Assembly (NCBI GenBank): GCA_037349315.1
Contig: JBAIAC010000007.1
Coordinates: 8,618,001-8,682,000, forward strand
DNA from: Chelydra serpentina
Taxonomy: Eukaryota > Chordata > Testudines > Chelydridae
Direction: 5' to 3'
DNA: 64,000 bases
Below the pieces are notes generated by a model. The model had not been told where the DNA came from. It searched no databases and saw nothing but the letters and a program-made list of their open reading frames with translations. Every line of letters starts with the position of its first letter. The stretch's first letter is position 1. The translations under genes were made by a program, and so were the position numbers. Positions 22,301 through 33,863 of this stretch are shown one piece after another.

Positions 22301-23324
22301 GAAAAAATGACAATGTCTGTCCTAAACTTACTGGCTCCCCCCTTCTCCACCGCAGCAAACACAAACTATTTGTCTTCACTTTCTAGACCCTTTGCAACCT
22401 ACTTCAGCTCTACCTATCATCTCTCAGACACTGTTGAGATATCCAATGCCTGTCTCTGCTTTGCTAACAATGGCAGACTTGATTGCTCTTTTGTCACATT
22501 TTCCAGCAAGCGTCTTCATGCTTTCTCCCATGTTGCCTCTTAGGCAGGGGAGGAGCTCTCCCATAAACATACCATGCTGTCCTCCTTCAAACTCACCTCT
22601 GCCCCGATGCCTACACAAAAACTAGACAAAAGCAGCTGATTTCCTGTGACTGCTCCTTATCACGCTGTCCACAGTCGTCTCAGTGTTGCTTTGTGCTTCC
22701 TTCCTGCGTGTTTGCTGTATTCAGCTGTCACTTGTCTTTTACTTAGATTGGAAATTCTTCAGGGCAAGGGCTGTGTTTTTGTTATGTGTTAGTACAGTGC
22801 TGAGCACGATGGGGCCTGGGCCTTTAAATAATAACAATAATAGCAAACCAATCATTGGGCCAGCTCCTGTCACCTTTTGACTTGTTGAATAGCACCTTAC
22901 TCTTCAAGTAGCTCCGTAGAAATAAATGGGAGCTCTTGCAGAGTTGTACCTACCCCGTTGGTTTGCCACTCAGTGGTACATATGAGTAAATGTGACAATT
23001 CTATCTAATCTTTATCTAATCTATCTATCCCCATAGTCTCATTATCATACATATTATCAATGCATGGATTTCATAAGCTCTCAAATGATCCCCCTCTGTC
23101 TTATGTTGTGGAGACTGCCTGTCATCTGATGCCACTCGAGACCGATCATCTCTCCATTCCGCCTCTGTCATCAGAGCATTGGTCTCTCCAGTGTCTGAGG
23201 ACAATTGGCTTCACTGCTATCACCATCATTCAGAACTGCATTGCCCTGAGAAAATGACAGAATTGTAAAAGTTAGCAATAGAAAAGGCTTATTCAATTGG
23301 CCAGTCGATCTTCCTGCCAATCGG
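19321..23324. other. Largely unique intergenic sequence
   Basis: No host exon was recognised. 20925-20955 is an ACC-rich microsatellite. 22740-22860 resembles an ancient repeat containing a GGCAAGGGCTGTG...TACAGTGCTGAGCAC module, also seen with variation at 36375-36465, 52640-52700 and 55320-55400. Confidence 0.4.
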
Positions 23325-23560
23325 GGATTATTCCCTAGACTGCATTTTCTAGGGTTTTGTCCAGTCTAGTTTTAAAAACGCCTTGTCCTCTGCTTCCTTT
23401 GTGAGACTGTTCCACAGCCTAATTCATCTCACTCTCAGGAATGTTTGCTTGGTCTTGTCTTCAGTATCATTTCTCTGTCCTGAATGGTGATCACAGCTCC
23501 TTTTAATTCATTAGCACCTGTGAATTTCATGAACGTGCTATTAACTCCCCTTCCCGGATA
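23325..23560 (-). repeat. Old CR1-like fragment
   Basis: On the plus strand, TTTTGTCCAGTCTAGTTTTA and GACTGTTCCACAGCCTAAT are typical of the reverse complement of old CR1/L3 C-terminal coding sequence. It is highly diverged and non-functional. Confidence 0.6.
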
Positions 23561-24369
23561 ATTCAAGGAGCTGTTAAATAAAACTAGTCCTACCAGCAAT
23601 GTCTGTGGGCCCAGACTGGACACCTTGCCCTGAATTTGATACATTGCTGTTTATCAGTACCTTCTGTCTGATGTCTTTTTGCCAGTTTCCAGTCCACATG
23701 ACAGCGTCGTCAGCCATGCCAATGTGAAACGCGAGACACAGTATCAAATCCTTTACTACGATATTTAACCTGTTGTAGACGCTTTGTCCACTCATTGAGT
23801 CTGTGAAACAAAGCAAACACATCTTTAAATGGGATTTTTAAAGGTATCTATGGGACGTAGGCACCCAACTCTCTTTGAAAGTCAATAGGAGTTGGGCACC
23901 TAACTCTCCTTTTGAACATTTCAATCTTAATATACACTGAATATTACTGGCCACAAAGTTCCTAGACAACAGTGCTTTTTTCTAGCACTGGAATCCATCT
24001 CGCAGGAGGACTGTCCTCTCCAAGCAGTACAGCATTAGACAACAAAGACTGAAACAACATGACATATGCATTGCAGCTCTGTCATTCCACATGCCTGTAT
24101 CAAGATGGGTTTGGTTACTTATATCTGCCTATGTCTCTGCAAGACAATAGGTTGAACATCCACTAGTGGACACACAAAGCTTTATGTGAATCAGAATACA
24201 GCATGTTAAGCTACCCCCAACCAGCACCCTATTTCTTGTTTTCCAGTGGGTTAGAGTTTGTGAAAGAAGTCACACTGGTAATCCTGCAGCCTCGACTCTG
24301 TCCATTCACAACACAGCGTCAGCTCAGGTGTCTCCCCAACTCATTGTTTCACAGTCATGGTGGGATAGT
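23561..24369. other. Intergenic, no gene seen
   Basis: No supported feature was found in this stretch. Confidence 0.3.
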
Positions 24370-24640
24370 AGGTCCAGTGGCACATTAGCCACTGGGCCAA
24401 CGGGGCCCATGCCCAGGGGCCCTGGAAAAATGGGTGCCCCGTGCCCTGACCCACTGCGCCCACCTGCCCAGCACTCCTGCTGGGGAGTGGAGCAAGCCCC
24501 CTATTCCCCAACCCCGCTCCCCAGCAGGAGCACTAGGTGGGCAGAGCAGGGCAAGCCCCCACGTTCTGACCCCACTCCCCAGCAGGAGTGCCGGGTGGGG
24601 GAAGCCGCTGCGCCCCGACCCCATTTCCCCATTTTTGGCT
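24370..24640. repeat. GC-rich repeat with internal tandem units
   Basis: A CTCCCCAGCAGGAG-centred unit of about 65-70 bp, beginning GCAAGCCCCC, is repeated at least twice (24491-24559 and 24560-24610), with a further inverted partial copy before it. The long open frames on both strands are composition shadows. Confidence 0.55.
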
Positions 24641-27258
24641 TTGGCTAGATTGTCAGAGGTGCTGAGCGCCCATCACTGGAGTGGGGGGTGCTTGCACTTC
24701 TAAAAATCAGGACTCTAGGGCCCAGATCCTCAAGTGATTTTAGGTGTTTAACCCCCACTGAAATGGATGATTCAATGGGATTTATAGGACCTAAACACCT
24801 TTGAGGATCTGGGCCTGGGAGTCTCAAATTGGGCCCTCACAAACCAGGGCACCCAAAATTAGTTTTGAAAATGTGACCTTGAATGTGCATGAACTGAACA
24901 CCTGTGGGCTCTCTGTTTTAACAGTCAGAAAAGTGACAAACGGTACCAATACGGGTGTAATTTTTCTGCTATGGACAGTTATCCTGGAACGGATATGGAA
25001 CGACCAGCTCCCATTCAAATAACAAAATTAACGGCCAACAGATAGTAACAAATTTGGGTCCCTGGATCAATGAAGACCGGAAACTGTTAAATGGAGATGT
25101 ACTTTCCAGCTGTTTTATTTATTAGTAAAAGCAGAATTAAATTTGAAATGAGAGAGAGAGAGAGATTCTCATTCGCAATTGAAGATTGTGCCAATATCTT
25201 TACTTAGCAGATGTAAGAGTATTAGAAAAGCCAAACGGGAGCTCATGTTTCTTCGTCAGATTAATTCCACTCGCAACCTTCCTATTCACTATCAAGAATC
25301 ATGTGTCATGTATATTTATTCATTCATTTCTTTCCTTGCTCCTCATTAATGCTACAGCCCTTCTCTGCTTGCAGAGTGGGAATAGATTCCATCTGTGTAT
25401 CAGACGTCTCTCTTCGCTCCGGTCTCATAATTCACATTGTTCTAATTGACCTCATTTTATTCCCTCTGACAGCAAGTTCACAGTGGAGCTGCTGGCAGTT
25501 GGCCCCGAATAGCCTTTAGCATGTGAGTGGCCTTCTGATCGTGCTGTACATTGTGACCGTGATGAACTTTAGAACAATGAGCCTAAAAAAGAGTGAAAAC
25601 ACCGTCGCAGCCAAAACGCTAGGTCCCACTTCCCAGGGACCAACTCATTCCCAAGAATTGACTCTAGTTAGCAAAATTAAAGGCAGGGAGCAAACTCTCC
25701 AGCGGCTTGAAAAAGAAACTGCCTCATAAAACTAGCACCAATGTAGCATTTCTTCAAAGTCTGGACAGTGCTCCCATCTTAAGAAAAGTACCTTGTCAAA
25801 GTTTGTGGTCCAGCACCTCTTGTTGACGTGTTCCAGAACATTGTTACATATACTGGAGTACAACCAAAAGGTCCCAAGCAAGATCAGGGCCTCATTACAC
25901 CAGGCACTGTACAAACACTTTTGTTAACTCTTGGCACGTAACTATCATAGCCTTTTAAAAAAGGTAGTATTATTGCATCCAAATATTTTTTACTCACCTC
26001 CACCTTAAGAGAGGACCTGATCCTGAACTGCTGAGCATCTGCAATATTCATACACTTGGGGATTGTGGGAACATGGCACCTCTCAGGATCCAGCTAGGAG
26101 CAATTAGACCAGAGTGTTGCTCCATTTTGAAGTCCGGTGCAGCGGAAGCTAAATACAGAGGCTCCTGAAGCTCAGGCTCATTAAAAGATATCTTTGATCG
26201 ATGATGGCTGATGAGAGACCAACATCGCCAGTCTTTGGATCTCTCTGACGCTGTGCTTCAGTTCACGAGGGTAAAGGCGAGAAAAACGACCTTTTGAACT
26301 AAAGGACCAGGGTTAACATTCTAAGGCTGTCACCTACTGTGACACTATTTAATACTGGGCCACCCAATGTTGGTGCCCAGTTAAATTTCTTGATGTTAGT
26401 ACATTTCAGTTATTCTTAAAATTAAAAAGTTTCTATAAGCTTAGAGGAAACACATTTTTATTTGCTTATGTATGGCACGAATACATAGAGATTTACAGAT
26501 CCTAGTGTGCAGATTTCTTGTCTTATATGTCAGGGATAAATCATGCATGCAAATTGTGCACCAAAGTCGTGAAATGGGCTACAAATGCAATAAAAACTAA
26601 GGTATTCAAAAGTTGAACAAATGGAGAGGGGGTGCCAAAGATGCTCTTTGCCTGGGTACCATTTGGTCTAGGACTGGCCCTGGGGCCATATGGAAATCAT
26701 GGAATCATCTGAGAAGGCCACGAATGATACATGAAGTCTAGGTCAGCATGGTCAAATAACCTCTTTCTTTCTCAATCCTCTGAGACGTGCACTCAAAATG
26801 TTCCGATTATTTAGAAGCAGCTGGTGCAACTTGTGCTGTGAGATGAGCAGATGTGTTATGTCTATGCAGGAAATTTAATGGTATAAGAATTTCCAACATA
26901 ACAGAGTGTGCTCATTACATCTTAGCTACTTTATTCCAGCTAAAGTTTATGATGATCGTTTTAGCCTCATTCTCTTTTAAATGATGCCATTGTGGACAAA
27001 TTAAAAGAGAAATGGATATAGGAAGTTCCCTGGCAAAGCATGGTCTGATGCGAGGAAGGAACCAACGAGAATCAATCTTCCATCTCTGTGTTGTTTCCCT
27101 ATCTGAGCTATTTCATATGGCGTGTTTATAGTTAGCTACTAAACAAACAGTAACATCAGCCTTGAAGTGTAAATCTTCAATGCAGCCTGTTGGGTGTTAA
27201 TGTTGGCCAATGGAAATGGAATTTGTGCATACTTTAACATTGACTTTTCACTGACTTT
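24641..27258. other. Largely unique intergenic sequence
   Basis: No gene was recognised. A short GA microsatellite lies near 25150-25165, and 24715-24820 contains an inverted pair of CCCAGATCCTCA and TGAGGATCTGGGCC words. Confidence 0.4.
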
Positions 27259-27475
27259 TAGGACTTGTCTAGCCTAGGGAAATTTGTGCTAGCGTAGGTA
27301 CATCAATGCCATTACACTAATGTAACTCTATGATGTAGACACAATACATCATTGTTAAATTGGTCTTGTGCTGTGATAAGTTACATTGATGCAAGGGCCA
27401 TCCATCTTCCACATGTGCAGTGCATCTACACTGGGTAGCTACATCAGTGCAAAAAAAAAAAGTATAGATAAGGCC
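27259..27475. mobile_element. MITE with TAGGACTTGTCTAGC end
   Basis: The left end reads TAGGACTTGTCTAGCCTA and the right end GTATAGATAAGGCCTT. The interior has weak inverted symmetry (TGTAGACAC, GTGCATCTACACTGGGTAGC). An A-run of 11 lies near the right end. No duplication was resolved. Confidence 0.5.
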
Positions 27476-30400
27476 TTGCATCTTACTAACACAGAGACAT
27501 ACATCATCATGCCCTATATATGACAGCCAAAACCTCATTAAACATCAAACTGTAGTACGGTCCAGTCAATTCAGTTTGCCTTGGAAAATCACTGAACCTT
27601 TCGGTCCAAACTTTCAATAAGTCTCTAAAATGAATGTTTGCAAGTGCAATATATTTGCATATGTAAAGTCATTTGTGCATATATATCAGTCTGCATGGAA
27701 TTTGAGGGATGAGCACGGGATGCAGGAGGGAAGAGTTTGGAGGAGACTCCAGGAAGTCAGTCTGCGTGCATGTGGCCGGAATGCTGACTGCAGCTGCAGC
27801 ATCTCTGTAAACAATTCTCTTAATAAAAGCGAGTTTAGTTTTACAAACATTGAGTCCGTTCGTATTATTACCCAGCACACAGTACATGATGCACATAAAC
27901 AGGCATTGGTCGATGTGGAGCAGTAAATGCTCATCTCCCTTCTTGCCTGCATGTTCATCTACAGGGCACATGCTCACTGTGTACCTGCAAATGTGGGTGC
28001 TCGCCTGGCAAGGGGCAGAGTTCGGGAGGCCAGCCGAAACTCGACGTTCCCTATTGCCCAGCTCTTGTAGCTCTTTCTGAGGCACAACTTCCAGCGAGGT
28101 CAATGGGAGCTGCGTCTACCAGGGACTGCAGGATCTGACTCTGTGTGTGGTAAGCACTTGTGCCATAAATAACTTCATAAATAAGCAGAACTCCCACGCT
28201 CCCAGCTGCACGGCCAAACATCCAATGGTACCATCCACCAGTCACAACCCAGCCCCTACGAATAAAGCTGTTACCACCCCAGTGCTGGTCTCTCTTCAAG
28301 TCATCCTGGCAGCTCTCCAGCTAAACTGGTTCTTGGCGCTGAGACACACCGAATTAGAATGGTCACAAAGCCATGCAGAAAAGGCCACTCCCTTAACACT
28401 GCTAGTTTCCTAACTGGCAAAAGCCTACTGTAATTACAATCCAAGAGAAGCAGCAGGGGCAGTTCCTGCCACTGGTTTTCTCAGATGAAAATTATGGCCT
28501 GCCTTAACATGACTATTGTCAAGTATTTCAGCTGTGCTCCCTCTGTGTTTAACCCCAGTGCATTTTCAGCGCAGCTGAGGATGTTGAACCTAATTGATAC
28601 GCCTGAGTGCTAAAAATGTACAGTGATTGATATTTTTTAAGATAATTGGAAACACTTTCTTTTAGGAGATTCTGGGTTTATAGATGGTAATGCAACTTTG
28701 CGTCCTGATGATAACATTTGAGGCATAGTATCAGTCCAGGTAAGAGGCTAAAAAGTTCGAATAAATCTTTGGAACATGAATCCCATGGCACTACTGCAGT
28801 ATTTATAATTTCCTGATTGAGACATGACTGAGTAAAAGATCGCAGTGACATATTTGGAGTCGGTGCAGATCCTGCTTTTCCAGAACACAAGGAATGCAGG
28901 GACCATGTAAGGATTTGCATGAACTCTCTGGCAAAGAATGAATTTAGCCCATAGAACCTGACGCAAAGCCGCTCAAAGTCAATAGAATTCTGTAGACCTC
29001 AGTGAGTTTGGGATAAGGCCCACAGTTTGTACAATTGTTTGAACAATTAATGTATGGAGTTGGTAGGGAATTTCCGAACTAAACGTTTTTCCAGGAGAAA
29101 ATGTCAATTCGTCAAAAATGAAACCATTCGTGGGAAAGAGTCGGTTTCGACAAATCTCCCAATTAAAAAAAAAGTTGGATTTTTTTTAATGATTGAAATG
29201 TCTCATTTTGATATTTTTGAAACTACATGTTTTGTCTTCCAGTTCAAAATCAATTTTTGTTTTGAAATCTCTGTTCATTTATAGTAAAAAGATTTAAAAA
29301 TAAAGTTGAAATCGAAATGAAATGCTTTGAAAATATGAAAACAAAATGTTTTGGTTGACCCGCTCCATTTTAAAAATTATCTTATTTATGATCAGTTTGC
29401 AAAAGCTTTGGGGATTTTGACTTTTTATCCTGATTTGGGACAGGAAAAAAAAATGAAATCTTGAAAACCGTCCTGGTATGGGAAAGACATTTCTTGCTGA
29501 ACTCTATTTATTTCAGTTTGTCTGGAGTCAGAAGTGAGCTGCACTCCATGGGAGACACTGTGCTGTACCGAATCTCTAGTCTAACAATAGTTTTTGTAAT
29601 TCACAAAATGCAGTAAAAATGTGTAGGAAATAACTCTGAAAATGTAGCATGTTTTGCCCATTTGCCACAACAGTCAGTGTTTTCTGCTTTGGCCAGACTC
29701 AGCTTATATGTAAATAGAAGTAGTTAAAGACCCAACAGAGGTAACTACACAACCATAGAAGTTCAATAAAATGCACTTTTTATTCTGTATCAATGAAAAA
29801 ATATCCACATTTAAATAAAGATATGTGGAAAAAAACCCAAAGTTGATCCTCCCTGATGAAGTACAGTTTATTGTGCTGAAACCCATAATCCTTTTGGGTT
29901 AGAAACATATGCCTGCTAATGCTTCTAAAGTGACACTCATTTTCCTGTTGTTGAATTTTAGCAAACCAGAAACTTGCTGTAAGTGATCCTATTTTGATCA
30001 CACATTGTCACTTCATAAATTGACACATTTGTCACAGTTAGTTAAAGCATTCCTACATACTCCCTGTCAACAGTCATGTGATAGGTCAAGGGTGCATCTG
30101 TTATTTCTATAATACGAGATGACATACAGTTTTCTCTGCAGAAATATAATCTTTGCCTGACACAATTCAAGATCATTTTGCAGATTTTGGGTATAGTAGC
30201 AGAAGTGCATTTTTATTACAGCTATTTAGTTTGAAATTCTTATTTTGCGCTAGGTTTTTACAAGCTTCCCTCTGTCAAAATACAGGTTTAAATTGCTTTT
30301 GTAGAAATAATCCTAAAAGGCAGAGGCATTTAAAACCCCCCAAATCCCTAATATATTAACAAAAGCAAAAAGATATTTTAGGATGTTAAAAAATATCAAC

Positions 30401-31625
30401 AGTAACATTAGTGCCATTATCTGTTTGCATTAGGAAGGTGTACAAAGAGCAGCAATTTGGAACAAAATAAAATATTCTACAGGCAGTGAAAAAAAATAGT
30501 TTCCCCACGCGTTTCACACTTCTCTGTTCTTTGAAGCTGATGGCTGAGACTTGCACACTTTTAGCATCGATATTTATGCTATAATTACATTTTTCAGAGC
30601 GGTTATGGGAAAAAAAATAATTCTGGTACTGCCCAACATCTCTATGACAGTTTTACAAGACAGGATTTTAACATCTTGTTGCAATATACACATATTCCAA
30701 TGCCTTGGCATATCGTAACGCCTTGGAATTTTCAAGCAGAATAATGGATTATAGAGCAGCCAAGGAGGATTGGGTTTATTAAGTGTGACTCAGCAGAGTG
30801 ATGGGGTCACAACCCAACAACAAATCAGTAAGCAGCAGGCTTATGGCACATGGCTGACTGCCGCCAGCCACCATCTGCTATAGGACCCATGGAAAAAAAA
30901 TGCATCTTGGCTGGAAAGCTGCATGCTCAACCCCCTCAGATCACAGCTAGGGAGAGAGTAGGTTTCAGCTAGCATTTGTGCTTAGCCCTCATGCGTAAAC
31001 CACACTGTTGTCTGTCTGGGGTGGAGTAGGGTAGGGTTTTTAATTGGTAAGTGTCAATGTGGTAGTGGATCCAGGCTCAGTTTAGCTTTAATCTGTCATT
31101 AGAGGGGAATGGGGCTTTTAGAAAAAACTAGAACAATATTATTTTAATTATAACTGTAAATATATATAGATATTAGAGAAATATCCCCCTGCCCCTCAGT
31201 CTACTACCTGCATGAAAATGCAACGCAGTGAGGTCAGAATTACGCTGCCCTTGTGAGCAAATGAAATGCACATTGCTGCAAATATAAGACCATCCCCACC
31301 AAACCAAGCGGATCACACGTTCTGCTGTTGTTTCTCCACATGACAGTCATCCGGCCACGCACACCTCACTAAAGAGATTTTTTCTTTTTCTTGACATTCC
31401 AAATATTTACAGTGAAGTGCCTTGTGGGGCCCAACCCTTCAACCCTTTGCTGTTTTGAAAAGAACGCGGGTGAAATCGTGACTCCACTCAAGTTAATGGC
31501 AAAACCCGCCCCATTGACTCCAACGGAGCCAGGATTTCATGCCTTGAATCATAGTCATGGGGCTAGATTCTGCCAAGCGCCATGTAATCCACACCCAGTC
31601 AGTGCAGCACTCTGTCCCTCTGTAG
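27476..31625. other. Largely unique AT-rich intergenic sequence
   Basis: No gene was recognised. It contains the AT-rich repeat listed separately at 29050-29500. The remainder looks unique. Confidence 0.4.
29050..29500. repeat. AT-rich dispersed repeat, copy 2
   Basis: Shares GAAAATG, TTTTTATCCTGATT and TTTCAAAA-type words with 12700-13060 and 40190-40720. Low-complexity composition makes the boundaries uncertain. Confidence 0.4.
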
Positions 31626-31749
31626 TAGGGTGACCAGATGTCCCGATTTTATCGGGACAGTCCCGATATTTGTGGCTTTTTCTTATGGAGGCACCTATTA
31701 TCCCCCACCCCCTGTCCCGATTTTTCCCACTTGCTGTCTGGTCACTCTA
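31626..31749. mobile_element. hAT-type MITE, TAGGGTGACCAGA ends, copy 1
   Basis: The 124-bp element has ends TAGGGTGACCAGA and TCTGGTCACTCTA. The flanks CTCTGTAG (31618-31625) and CTCTCTAG (31750-31757) match at 7 of 8. Internally TCCCGAT/ATCGGGA words form further short palindromes. It is non-coding. Confidence 0.85.
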
Positions 31750-31757
31750 CTCTCTAG

Positions 31758-33642
31758 TGGTGTCTGAGCCACATAGAGAGGCTGATGAGGTTGCTCCAGC
31801 CCTGGCTGACAGAGCTGGGTCTTTTAGATCAGGCAGGCAAGGGTCATGTAAAATGAGAACGATGCTGGATGGGGACAGAGCTCTGCAAACCTGGAAGCGC
31901 TATAGCAATATCAGCAGCTGCCCTGCTTTGGGTTGCGTCTCCCTGCGGTGCAGGAGTCCAGGCTGAAATGTAGCTAGTGCCTTCTATCTCCATTATTTGC
32001 TTCCTTTCTGGCAGCAGTTGTTTTATCCTCCTTGTTATTTTTAAATATGCTTCTTCCCAGGAGATTTCGCATCAAAGATCTAGAGACTTACTCCTTTACA
32101 AGAGTATTCTAGGCAGCCGTGAATTTTTAACAATTATTTTGGATGGAGATTACTGGCAGGTTAGTCACCAAGAATAAGCCAATGGATCAAAGACCTTCCT
32201 CATTAAAAAAAATATCCTTTCACTGGTGGGTCGAGCTGATGTTATGATAATTGTATTCACTGTCCCAGTTGTCAAAAGCAACCTCTACATTTCTGCCTGC
32301 ATTTCACACACCGTGTTTTGTGGATGTAATATCTTGGATTTATTCACATTAGAGATGGGGGGGGGGGGGCGTGAACTAAAACCCGGGCTCCAAGCAGCCC
32401 AGGCTTTGAGAAAGTTCTGCTCCAAACCAGAATACTGTGCCTTGGCCCCATCTGTAAACGACTGCTCTAAAGGCCACAGGAATTAATGTAAAGACTCCTA
32501 TTGACTTCAGTTGGTTGTGGATCAGACCCTATGTTATGTAGGCAAACCAGTTAGTTAGAGGTCTAACTAACAAGAAAAATACTGTTTGCACATGCAAATG
32601 CCAAAAATGTACATATTCAAAATTACAAGCACAAGTTTTGAGACTACTTTGATAGATCACACAGTCAATGGTTGGAATTTACGCAGATTATTATAAAATC
32701 TGCAGTAACTATAGTTTATAGCAACACACAGGTTCTTTCCAGCATACATAGGAAAACAGGTAATTGTCCCATTGCTTACGCCAATGGAACATTATATACC
32801 AAGCCTCCTAGTTCTACAGGATTTCATTTTGAAATCCAAGCAGGGAACAGAGGAAACAGTTTTGTTTTTAAAAAAGGAAAATATTCTGTTTTTTGTGCTA
32901 TGTTTTGTTGTAAATCTATCCTTCAAGAAATGCAAATATTAGCACAATACATGTGTCTGTGTATGTATGCAAGAGTGCCGTGACGTGCAGCTACTCAGGT
33001 AGCTGAGTAAGGTTTTTTTCATGCATGACAGAATAAATAGTTGTGCAAAGTTTAGGAAGCTTGTGAAGGGTCTAATTATCCGATTGATGTGAAGAGAAAT
33101 TTGGCACATGACCCCCACCAATGCTAACAAAATGTTGGTACATAAACTCCACATGCAGGCATGGGATTTTTAGACATCTAGCATGCGAGCTTCTACTCTC
33201 TGTTGTTTGGTTCAAAATATCCTGAACATTCCTATCTCCTGTATCCATGCACTATAAGCCCCTGTGTCTGCTCTGTATTCAGATGTACAGCTGGCTGCCT
33301 GCATTTGTTTATAATACAGAGACTCATAATTATGCAAAAAATAAGAATTTGTGGCCAAGCAACACTTGACGATATAATTGCAGAAGGTGGTAATTAGTTC
33401 TGGAGGGACAACTGAGGACTAATTAGGAAGAAGAGTATGGATGTTATTTTTTTTTAAAAAGAAACCTTTTCTTTCACAGTTTGGACAAGAAACCAGAAAT
33501 ACAAAACCAGATGAAGTTTCAGATTAATTAGACAGCATAGGAGTCCTGAGAATAACATATCTAGTTACCGAGCATGACTGAACTGCTTGATCTTCAAATA
33601 AAAAGCACCCATGTACGTCTCCACTGTCCTGAATTAGATAGT
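31758..33642. other. Largely unique intergenic sequence
   Basis: No gene was recognised. 32357-32369 is a run of 13 G. The segment ends at the 13-bp duplication of the next element. Confidence 0.4.
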
Positions 33643-33655
33643 CATGAATATCTTT

Positions 33656-33850
33656 GGAGAACAGTGGCGCCTTAAAGACTAAGATTTATTTGGGCATAAG
33701 CTTTTGTGGGTAAAAAAACACTTCTGCATCTGAAGAAGTGATGTTTTTTGCCCACAAAATCTTATGCCCAAATAAATGTTAGTCTTTAAGGTGCCACCGG
33801 ACTCCTTGTTGTTTTTGTGGATACAGACTAACACGGCTGTCCCTCTGATA
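33656..33850 (+). mobile_element. Penelope-like fold-back element, copy 3
   Basis: Inverted arms at about 33664-33729 and 33730-33798 meet head to head. Only the right end continues into the terminal segment, ending CACGGCTGTCCCTCTGATA. The element is flanked by a perfect 13-bp direct repeat, CATGAATATCTTT, at 33643-33655 and 33851-33863. CTGAAGA at 33730-33736 is kept, but the second core box is changed from GAAA to AAAA and stem II is broken, so any ribozyme is dead. Confidence 0.75.
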
Positions 33851-33863
33851 CATGAATATCTTT

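Noticed and set aside
27669..28103. 144-codon minus-strand frame
   Set aside because: No domain, no codon bias signal and no splice context; likely chance in unique intergenic DNA.
32357..32369. G-run as a regulatory G-quadruplex
   Set aside because: It is a single uninterrupted homopolymer without flanking G tracts or a nearby gene, so a simple repeat is the better reading; the same holds for 53284-53295.
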